Positions 43,670 through 50,689 of a DNA stretch of 64,000 nucleotides are shown in pieces (the stretch's first letter is position 1; every line of letters begins with the position of its first letter). Made by a program: the position numbers and the translations under genes. A model generated the notes under the pieces. The model made no database searches, had not been told where the DNA came from, and worked only from the letters and a program-made list of their open reading frames with translations. Origin of the DNA: Pseudomonadales bacterium (GTDB lineage: Bacteria; Pseudomonadota; Gammaproteobacteria; Pseudomonadales; IMCC2047); contig JACKNY010000002.1 of NCBI GenBank assembly GCA_024234615.1, forward strand, positions 558,001-622,000, read 5' to 3'.

Positions 43670-45169
43670 TTAAGCCACACCTTTCCAGGCTTTCCAGCGC
43701 TGGTCATCCGGCGAACCGGTGAATTCCATATTGTCAGCGCCCATATTCAAGCGGTAATAGTCTTTCAACACTGTTTCCACGTCAGCTCCACCGCAATTGC
43801 CTTGGAAGATTTGCTGTACGGGCAACCAGGCATGCACATATTTTTCTGGCTCGTCGTCAAATATGTTTTTACAGCCATCGGAACAGAAGTGATAGCGATC
43901 ACCCTTGTAGACAGAATCCCGATAAGCTATCAACGTTGGATTATCCATTTCGGTGAACCCCATAGGGATCTGACAGGTCTGGCAAAGTTGCGGTAACCCA
44001 GAACAGTAGAACCGCTCACCTTCCTTCTCCATTTGCGCTGCCAATTCGAAACGCGGGCGATAATACTGGTCAAACGTATCAGGGTATTTCTCGCTCAACC
44101 AATCCAGTTCTTTGGCCGAAGGAATCCAGGTATGGAAGGCCGCCGCATGGGTGAAGTTGTAGAAAATCCACCAGGCCTGGTGACTCAGATGCTCTTTTTC
44201 CTTAGCGATGGTTTCAACATAATCCGGCATAACTATTCCGTAACGTGCTAAATCCTTAAACAGAGCGCCGCCAGCTTCTTCGAAATACACTTCCCAGGCC
44301 TCTTTCCAGGACATCACTTTATTGGGCAACATGTAATCCATCATCATCGCCACCAGCGCCAATACCCGGTAGCCACGCCATAACCACTTATTGATCCATT
44401 TTTGTACGATGGGCAGATTATCTTCGTGTTGCTCCAGTAGAAATTTGATCACTTCCAGACCCAAGGTCATGTGGCGCGCCTCATCCGACTGCGCGGAAAA
44501 ACCGAAAGTCACCGTCGCCATGTCACCGTTATAGGCGGCACCGGACATAAAGGGTACAAACAACAGATTGGTTAATACATATTCAAATGAAAAACCAATC
44601 GCGATCATAAATTCGAACGGGCCAGCGGTACGCGCGTCATCAAAGAACGACTTAGGCACCGAAAGATACCAAACCCGGTCATGCATATGCGGGAATTCAT
44701 GAAAGCCATCGAAGAATTTATTGTAATGACTCATCGCATGAACCTGAGTCTGCACGTGACGCAGTTCATCCAGCGACTGCATTTGGCAGGCAACTCGAGC
44801 ACCAACACCACTAAACTGGCGGCCTACTGCAGCAAAACCTTGGTGAGCCTGATATTCCAAAGGCGATACACCTGTTAGAAATAGCTTTATGGCATTCACA
44901 TAACGTGCATCAGTAACGTTGACGTGGCCATTGTTTTGCGAAAAAGCATCAAAAATTGCGTACAATTTTTTCTCTTTTTCTGCCTGATATTTCCAATACG
45001 CATCCATGGTCAAACGGAAAGGGTCTTCCCATTTGCTCCAATCGGTAATCTTAATGCCTTCGAAATCCTCTTGCGGAAAAGCATCCTTACGATTCTGGTA
45101 ATCAAAATCCCAGTCCAGATCCCGAGTTAACAGACGGTACTTGTCTTTAATATTCAATTTAGCAGCCAT
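43670..45169 (-). CDS. dmpN: phenol hydroxylase large (diiron) subunit
   Basis: 499 aa. The two diiron motifs are visible: LDELRHVQTQVHAMSHYNKFF (about 140) and AQSDEARHMTLGLE (about 235). A C-terminal zinc/YHS-like part reads CQTCQIPMGF and HFCSDGCKNIFDDEPEKY. It hydroxylates phenol and methylphenols to catechols with O2. Full length; next to dmpM and dmpO. Confidence 0.97.
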   Translation of the reverse strand: MAAKLNIKDKYRLLTRDLDWDFDYQNRKDAFPQEDFEGIKITDWSKWEDPFRLTMDAYWKYQAEKEKKLYAIFDAFSQNNGHVNVTDARYVNAIKLFLTGVSPLEYQAHQGFAAVGRQFSGVGARVACQMQSLDELRHVQTQVHAMSHYNKFFDGFHEFPHMHDRVWYLSVPKSFFDDARTAGPFEFMIAIGFSFEYVLTNLLFVPFMSGAAYNGDMATVTFGFSAQSDEARHMTLGLEVIKFLLEQHEDNLPIVQKWINKWLWRGYRVLALVAMMMDYMLPNKVMSWKEAWEVYFEEAGGALFKDLARYGIVMPDYVETIAKEKEHLSHQAWWIFYNFTHAAAFHTWIPSAKELDWLSEKYPDTFDQYYRPRFELAAQMEKEGERFYCSGLPQLCQTCQIPMGFTEMDNPTLIAYRDSVYKGDRYHFCSDGCKNIFDDEPEKYVHAWLPVQQIFQGNCGGADVETVLKDYYRLNMGADNMEFTGSPDDQRWKAWKGVA

Positions 45170-45180
45170 TCTTCAATCCC

Positions 45181-45450
45181 CTACTGTTTCCACTCGATGG
45201 TTAACTGATCGTCATCTTCATCGACGTTACCCGCCAAGGTAATTAAGTTCATATGCAATTCCTGGACATTCCAATCACGGCCAATTTTTTCTTCTACGGT
45301 TTCACGGCAAATAATCAGTTTGTTTTCGTTCTCTACCCGGATCATGGCCGGCTGGCGGATCACCGTCGCTTCCGGGTTGTCTTCTTCTATAGCCTCAATG
45401 ATGTAGCGAGACTCTTCGTTGTCCTGCAAGGCGATGTATACTTTTGACAT
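45181..45450 (-). CDS. dmpM: phenol hydroxylase regulatory (effector) protein
   Basis: 89 aa. NEESRYIIEAIEEDNPEATVIRQPAMIRVE and LTIEWKQ match the MmoB/DmpM effector proteins that bind the hydroxylase and gate its active site. No cofactor motifs. Located between dmpL and dmpN. Confidence 0.94.
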   Translation of the reverse strand: MSKVYIALQDNEESRYIIEAIEEDNPEATVIRQPAMIRVENENKLIICRETVEEKIGRDWNVQELHMNLITLAGNVDEDDDQLTIEWKQ

Positions 45451-45462
45451 AGTTAAAACCCT

Positions 45463-46449
45463 CTATTTAAACAATCCCGCCTTATTTAGACGCTTATCCA
45501 ATTCTGCCTGCGCTAGCGGTAGAGCTTGCGCTCCCAGCAGTTCAACCGCCAGTGGTTTTAAAGCCGCTTCAACCTTCGGGCGCCAAGCGCTAATCCAAGC
45601 TTCAAGAGTCGCCTTATTTGCTGCTGACTCAGCTACCGCTGTTTTCAATACTGAGTCCACCCAACGACTGGTATCCTTATGCCAGTCCTGCATAAATTCC
45701 ATCAGCATTGCTACATCCTGAGCACCATTATCCCTTAGCCACTGTTCGAATTGATTAAAGAAAATGTCATAGTTGAGGGTATCCATCAGTAAATCCTGCA
45801 CCACAAACAGCTCAAACCAATCCTTCGTTATCAAGGTTTCTTCACAGAGCGCGCGCATACCCTGCCAAACCTCTTCTTGCAGCCAATAAGTTTTCGCTTC
45901 GGCCAGTTTATCGCCGGTGTTACCATCGAAAATCAGTCCGATACGGGACAAATACTGAGCAATACCGAAACGATCCATGCCGTCATAGAGCAGTGCCTGT
46001 GTAATCGCCGTACCGTAACCATAAGCAGTGCCATACACGTTATTTAAGTTAGCGGTATGCTCAACATGACGCAGGGGCACCAAAAACCGGATCAACTTTG
46101 CTTTAACCTCATCGCTGAGTAGATCAGCCAGATTGCGCTTCTCGAAGAAACTGTAATTACTTTCAGCAACTTCCTGCATCTTGGCGCGTTGCTGCACATA
46201 GGTACCGTAGTAAAACTGCCGAGGATCGCGGAACGCGTACCAATCTTCCATCTGAATGGCGGTGCGGCGTGTATCGTTCAGCTCATACTCTGGTTGCCAC
46301 ATTGGTTTGTAGTGGAAATTGGCGACCGCTTGCAGATCGTAGGTGCCTTCTTGATAGCGTGTCGCTGGCTTATCACCAAAACGCCGCTCGATGTGGGCGA
46401 AGGTGTTACGCACCGGCTCTAAGGTGGCGGTTTTAATTTCTATTGTCAT
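45463..46449 (-). CDS. dmpL: phenol hydroxylase beta-type subunit
   Basis: 328 aa of the ferritin-like beta subunit, which lacks the diiron ligands. ERRFGDKPATRYQEG, YGTYVQQRAKMQEVAESNYSFFEKR and MLMEFMQDWHKDTSRWVD are family patterns. It packs against DmpN in the (LNO)2 oxygenase. Thirteen bases before dmpM. Confidence 0.95.
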   Translation of the reverse strand: MTIEIKTATLEPVRNTFAHIERRFGDKPATRYQEGTYDLQAVANFHYKPMWQPEYELNDTRRTAIQMEDWYAFRDPRQFYYGTYVQQRAKMQEVAESNYSFFEKRNLADLLSDEVKAKLIRFLVPLRHVEHTANLNNVYGTAYGYGTAITQALLYDGMDRFGIAQYLSRIGLIFDGNTGDKLAEAKTYWLQEEVWQGMRALCEETLITKDWFELFVVQDLLMDTLNYDIFFNQFEQWLRDNGAQDVAMLMEFMQDWHKDTSRWVDSVLKTAVAESAANKATLEAWISAWRPKVEAALKPLAVELLGAQALPLAQAELDKRLNKAGLFK

Positions 46450-46541
46450 AATTTCATCCCATGTTTTGCTAAATCTTATTTTCTAAACCTGTTTCCAAAT
46501 ACGCTACATCACTGCCTATCAGGCATTAGTGCTGGCAAGTT

Positions 46542-46811
46542 CTATTCGCTTTCCTCTCCATAACGCCACTTACGCATATCCTTATCTACCATTTCAGCCT
46601 GCTCAGCTGTCATGTTCACAGCTTGATTTTTTTTACAGAACTCTTCAAATGCAGCTGGCGGCAAAATAAGCTCTATGTAAATACTCGGATCGCCAATCGC
46701 AAAATCAAATTCGACAAACCCCTTGGTCAGCTTGCGAACTCGAACATAGCGGGTTAATTGCTCAGCTTTTGGTGGAGGCACCACTTTCAATGTCATATTC
46801 AGAGTCTGCAT
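46542..46811 (-). CDS. dmpK: phenol hydroxylase assembly protein
   Basis: 89 aa. RYVRVRKLTKGFVEFDFAIGDPSIYIELILPPAAFEEFC matches DmpK, needed for incorporation of iron into the hydroxylase but not for turnover. First gene of the dmp operon, about 92 bases after the predicted sigma-54 start. A short stem TGCCT/AGGCA (46513-46525) lies in the 92-base gap before dmpL. Confidence 0.93.
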   Translation of the reverse strand: MQTLNMTLKVVPPPKAEQLTRYVRVRKLTKGFVEFDFAIGDPSIYIELILPPAAFEEFCKKNQAVNMTAEQAEMVDKDMRKWRYGEESE

Positions 46812-46913
46812 TTAAAATCTGTCTAAAATTTATTGGCTATCCGCCTAGTCCAGCGGCAGCACCAACCTTGAATCACTGTAAACGCTACCGCTGTATCGAT
46901 ATTAGGAGATAGC

Positions 46914-46929
46914 AGCAATTAATATGCCA
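46914..46929 (-). promoter_or_regulatory. sigma-54 (-24/-12) promoter of the dmp operon
   Basis: On the minus strand TGGCATATTAATTGCT fits TGGCAC-N5-TTGCW with exact GG-GC spacing. It lies about 100 bases before dmpK, predicting a start near 46903. The divergent sigma-54 activator gene supports it. Confidence 0.87.
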
Positions 46930-47071
46930 AACTTACTTTATTTATATTTTTCATGTGGTTAGACTGTTATCTTTGCCCAGCAGCTCTGACTAACACAAAC
47001 GAATTTAAGCAAATGGTGAAAAATTTAATTTGAGGCTTTTATTATTTGGTTAACCTAAGGACTATCTAGCT

Positions 47072-47105
47072 CAGCACAGAATTTCAGAGCTGAAAACCTG
47101 TGCTG
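47072..47105. promoter_or_regulatory. large dyad, candidate activator-binding site for DmpR
   Basis: CAGCACAG ... CTGTGCTG (8-bp arms, 47072-47079 and 47098-47105) encloses a second dyad TTTCAG-AG-CTGAAA (47082-47095). Its centre is about 185 bases upstream of the predicted dmp start, where XylR/DmpR-type enhancer sites usually lie. A further palindrome ATTTGATCAAAT is at 47196-47207, close to the regulator gene. Which is bound is inference. Confidence 0.5.
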
Positions 47106-47240
47106 TGTTAGCCAAAATATAAGTAATCAGGCAATCTCAGCTATCGAACCGATAGGTTCTGGCTAAAAAATAATTGCGCCCAGCCATTTTTAATGATTTG
47201 ATCAAATTCTGACTAGCTTTAACGCGGTAACAGGAGTAGC

Positions 47241-48950
47241 TTGTCCCCCATGACTGCCACGAAATCAGAAATTTCTTTCCCAGATATCAATGATTTATCG
47301 CGCCTAATCCGGTTTCAGACGGATCAGGGCAAAATCTGGTTAGGCGAACAACGCAGTATTTTAATGACATTGCCCGCGCTGGCTGGATTTCGACGGGAAG
47401 TATTACAATCCTTAGGGCTGGAAAGAACTAAAGGGTTCTTTATGCGCCTAGGCTACCAAAATGGTCTCAAGGATGGCGAGATGGCGCGACACCTGCGCCC
47501 TGATGCCAGCGTCGTCGACATGTTTTTAGCAGGGCCGCAACTCCATATGTTGCGCGGTATGGTGCAGGTTAAGCCGTTACAAATAGAGATTGATCCTGAA
47601 ACAGGTCATTTTTTTATGGAACATCTCTGGCTGAACTCTTTTGAAGTGGAGATCTGCCTTTCTGAATTCGGCATTCTAGAAGATCCTGTGTGCTGGATTC
47701 TCATTGGCTACGCTTGCGGTTACTCCTCATCGGCACTCGAACAGGAAATAATTTTTAAAGAGGTGGAATGCAGGGGTTGTGGCGATGAACACTGCCGCGC
47801 CATCGGTAAACCAGCGCACGAATGGGAAGACCACGAAACCTTTAAACGCTATTTCGTTGCCGATCCATTGATCGAAGAACTCTACGAATTACAGTCACAA
47901 ATATCCGCATTGCGCAGGAATATCAGCGGCACCGATATGTTAAGTAATGCGGTGGGGCATTCAAAAGCATTTCAGCAAGTCTGTGACATGGCCAATAAAG
48001 CTTCCCACTCCAATGTTTCTGTGTTGCTCTATGGTGAAACTGGCGTGGGCAAAGAAGTCATGGCGCAGGGTCTACACAAACATAGCGAGCGAGCGAATGA
48101 ACCATTCATCGCCGTTAACTGTGCCGCAATTCCTCCTGATCTCATTGAAGCGGAGTTATTCGGTGTTGAAAAAGGTGCTTTTACCGGCGCCACCCAATCC
48201 CGCATGGGGCGCTTCGAACGTGCCCACAAGGGCACTGTTTTTTTAGATGAAGTTGTCGAGCTAACACCGCGCGCCCAGGCGTCCTTGCTCAGGGTGTTAC
48301 AAGAAGGTGAATTAGAGCGCGTCGGCGATAACCGCACTCGAAAGGTGGATGTGCGCGTCCTCGCCGCTACCAACGAAGATTTGGAGCTGGCGGTCAAAGA
48401 AGGTCGTTTTCGAGCCGATTTATTTTATCGACTCAATGTATTCCCCGTTACCATTCCCGCGTTACGCGAACGGCGCGAAGATATTCCGCTGTTAGTCGAA
48501 CATTTTCTGGATAAATATCATGCGCGCTATCACAAGAAAACGCTGGGTTTATCCAACAAAGCAATGGAGGCGGTGATGGCTTATGATTGGCCGGGTAATA
48601 TTCGCGAGCTTGGTAACATTATTGAACGCGGCGTCATTTTGACCGATACCAATGATACGATTGGCGTCGATGCGCTCATCATCGGTATTGATGAAAGCTC
48701 GCAAAACGTGAATGCGCTGTCCAGCACCGGCTCTCTGATCGCCGAAAGTGACGCTATTGCCAATCAGGCAAATATCGACGCCTCAACCGACTGGCCCGAT
48801 GAAATATTTCGGCGTGGTATTGGACTAGAGGAAGCGGAACGCATTCTGATCGATAAAGCCATGACACAAGCCAAGGGCAACGTTTCCAAGGCCGCCCGTT
48901 TACTCAATATGACGCGCCCGGCACTAGCCTATCGCTTATCAAAAAATTAA
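47241..48950 (+). CDS. dmpR: sigma-54-dependent aromatic-responsive activator, XylR/DmpR family
   Basis: 569 aa. The N-terminal sensory domain (about 15-215) has ARHLRPDASVVDMFLAGPQLHMLRGMVQV and a V4R zinc part ECRGCGDEHCRAIGKP. The AAA+ core (about 238-480) has Walker A GETGVGKEV, GAFTGA sigma-54 contact loop, Walker B GTVFLDEV, and R-finger region. A C-terminal Fis-type HTH ends the protein (GNVSKAARLLNMTRPALAYRL). It binds phenols directly and activates the divergent dmp operon with sigma-54. The start at 47241 (TTG or nearby ATG 47250) is uncertain. No terminator is seen after it. Confidence 0.95.
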   Translation: MSPMTATKSEISFPDINDLSRLIRFQTDQGKIWLGEQRSILMTLPALAGFRREVLQSLGLERTKGFFMRLGYQNGLKDGEMARHLRPDASVVDMFLAGPQLHMLRGMVQVKPLQIEIDPETGHFFMEHLWLNSFEVEICLSEFGILEDPVCWILIGYACGYSSSALEQEIIFKEVECRGCGDEHCRAIGKPAHEWEDHETFKRYFVADPLIEELYELQSQISALRRNISGTDMLSNAVGHSKAFQQVCDMANKASHSNVSVLLYGETGVGKEVMAQGLHKHSERANEPFIAVNCAAIPPDLIEAELFGVEKGAFTGATQSRMGRFERAHKGTVFLDEVVELTPRAQASLLRVLQEGELERVGDNRTRKVDVRVLAATNEDLELAVKEGRFRADLFYRLNVFPVTIPALRERREDIPLLVEHFLDKYHARYHKKTLGLSNKAMEAVMAYDWPGNIRELGNIIERGVILTDTNDTIGVDALIIGIDESSQNVNALSSTGSLIAESDAIANQANIDASTDWPDEIFRRGIGLEEAERILIDKAMTQAKGNVSKAARLLNMTRPALAYRLSKN

Positions 48951-49050
48951 GGAGCCCTTATTTAATTCAAGCGTTACTTCATCCAGTTTCAATTGGCTTT
49001 TCGGTTTTTGAACGCACAACTAAAACACCTCACCCCATTCTCGTTATCAG

Positions 49051-49066
49051 TTCATCAAAAGATGAA
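49051..49066. promoter_or_regulatory. dyad upstream of the second sigma-54 promoter
   Basis: TTCATCAAAAGATGAA is a perfect dyad (6-bp arms, 4-base centre) about 174 bases upstream of the predicted start at 49232, close to the spacing of the dyad in front of the dmp promoter. ATTTCATGAAAT (49088-49099) is a second. They share the half-site TTTCA/TTCA with 47082-47095. Candidate enhancer sites. Confidence 0.4.
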
Positions 49067-49204
49067 ACCCAGAAAAATAATTTAATCATTTCATGAAATT
49101 GCCAATAACCTTTCGCACCTTCTAATCCTCCGCCCCATCAACAAACCTTTATTTATCCTTATATTTCATAACCTTAAATTTATTTTTATTCTCATTATCC
49201 AATT

Positions 49205-49220
49205 TGGCATAAGCATTGCT
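49205..49220 (+). promoter_or_regulatory. sigma-54 (-24/-12) promoter before the envelope transport operon
   Basis: TGGCATAAGCATTGCT fits TGGCAC-N5-TTGCW with exact spacing, and its -24 half TGGCAT is identical to that of the dmp promoter. It points toward the genes at 49699-57376. Confidence 0.7.
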
Positions 49221-49698
49221 GCTATCTTTCCAGATTTAACAAATTCGGATTATGTAGAAATAACAATTATAAGGTTCTCTTACAGACACGGCTTTATTCG
49301 CTCTGACGCAAGTAACAGTACACAGCAAGTTTAGAATGCATAGAAAAATAAAGTCACCATAGACTGAAACTAATACCGAAATCCCTAAGTAGGAATTCGA
49401 TTTAAAAATTAAAAGAACTGTACGACTGAAATTTATTTTCTATAAAGTTTTCTCGTGTTCAATTTAATAAAGTAAGTAAAAATTTTCCAACTGGCTGAAA
49501 TGCCGGCGAAAAAAGGGGGCCGCATAACAACACAATCACTCTCAAAATACTAACGACTAAATTCATGCTTATTTTCTATTTTAGCTATAGAAAAGATGAT
49601 TTAGCAGCGATATCTGTGAGCACTCCTATGTTGTTTCACTGCATCAAAGATCGTGCTCAGCTTAATAAAAACAGCGATTTGAAATATTAGGTAGAACA

Positions 49699-50670
49699 AT
49701 GCATAACAAAAAAATGACTCACATCTTCGGGCTCAACATTCCTTTAGCTTTCAGCCTACTTGCACTGACCGGCTGTGAAGCCTCGTTGGATTTAAGGGGA
49801 GTTGAGGATGAGCTGTCGAAGTCGCGGCTGCGCACGGATCAATACCAGCAGATGGTGATGAGCGAAGGGGTGCTAACGCTGGTGGGTTCTGCTGGGGTAG
49901 TGCTGAGCAGTCGTGATGAAGGGGTTAGTTGGACGCGTCAGGAGGTGGCGGGGTCGCCGAACTTTATTGGGCTGTCGCTGTGTCCGGATCAGCGTCTGTT
50001 GGCGCTGAGTTTTGACCGTCAGGTGTGGTCGAGTAGTGATCAGGGCCGTTCCTGGGTTGCCCATGCCTTGCCGACCCAAGAGGACATGATCGGCCTAACC
50101 TGCGGCACCGATGGCAGCTGGTGGGTTAGCGGTAGTTACAGCACGTTATTACACAGCAGCGATCAGGGCCAAAGCTGGGCTGAAAGCAGTTTTGATGAAG
50201 ATGCGCTGGTGACCCATATTCAATTTTTCGATGATCAGGTTGGTATTGCGGCGGCGGAGTTTGGTTTGTTCTTTAAAACCAGCGATGGTGGTCAGAGCTG
50301 GGACATGATCGGCACGATCGGTCAGGAGCTGTACCCGCTGACGGTGCATTTCAGTGACCCACAAAATGGCTGGGTTGGTGGTTTAAACGGTGTCATCATG
50401 CACACCGAGGACGGCGGTGAGACCTGGGCGGAGCAAGCCTCCGGGGTGGAGTCGCCGATCTATCGTTTCTTCGGTCAGGGCGATCGTCTTTACGCCGCCG
50501 GGGATCATGCGGTGGTATTAAGCTACCGCGATGGTGTCTGGGTTCAGTTGGAGACGCCCAACATTCCCATTTACCTGAGTGCTGGCCAAGTGCTCTCCCA
50601 TCAACAGCTGTTAGTCGCCGGTGGCTGGGGGACGTTAATGACCCTGTCCGTTACCGACGCAGCGCTTTAG
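49699..50670 (+). CDS. Ycf48-like BNR-repeat lipoprotein
   Basis: 323 aa. The signal peptide ends in a lipobox LALTGC (Cys about 26), so it is a lipoprotein. It has a beta-propeller with at least five BNR/Asp-box repeats: SSRDEGVSW, SSSDQGRSW, HSSDQGQSW, KTSDGGQSW, HTEDGGETW. Ycf48-like proteins act as assembly factors in phototrophs; in heterotrophs this gene recurs with an RND exporter, DUF1302 and DUF1329. It probably supports that envelope system. The stop is 20 bases before the RND gene. Confidence 0.85.
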   Translation: MHNKKMTHIFGLNIPLAFSLLALTGCEASLDLRGVEDELSKSRLRTDQYQQMVMSEGVLTLVGSAGVVLSSRDEGVSWTRQEVAGSPNFIGLSLCPDQRLLALSFDRQVWSSSDQGRSWVAHALPTQEDMIGLTCGTDGSWWVSGSYSTLLHSSDQGQSWAESSFDEDALVTHIQFFDDQVGIAAAEFGLFFKTSDGGQSWDMIGTIGQELYPLTVHFSDPQNGWVGGLNGVIMHTEDGGETWAEQASGVESPIYRFFGQGDRLYAAGDHAVVLSYRDGVWVQLETPNIPIYLSAGQVLSHQQLLVAGGWGTLMTLSVTDAAL

Positions 50671-50689
50671 GCGCAGGAGAGAGCCCGCT

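Larger units (their letters stand above)
48951..49698. other. long non-coding region with a sigma-54 promoter
   Basis: About 750 A/T-rich bases between dmpR and the lipoprotein gene. It holds the sigma-54 motif at 49205-49220, dyads at 49051-49066 and 49088-49099, and a stem TTTTCTAT/ATAGAAAA near 49572. A 41-codon frame (49565-49690) ends 8 bases before the lipoprotein start but lacks a Shine-Dalgarno. The predicted leader of about 467 bases is unusually long. Confidence 0.6.

Noticed and set aside
34201..46811. A hidden 4-oxalocrotonate tautomerase gene
   Set aside because: All gaps between dmp genes are under 100 bases, apart from the repeat element, and none codes for the expected Pro-Ile start.
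47161..47178. Sigma-54-like motif TGGCTAAAAAATAATTGC before dmpR
   Set aside because: The distance between the GG and GC elements is three bases too long for a sigma-54 promoter.
49565..49690. 41-codon frame before the Ycf48-like gene
   Set aside because: No Shine-Dalgarno and no recognisable features; kept only as a note on the long leader.
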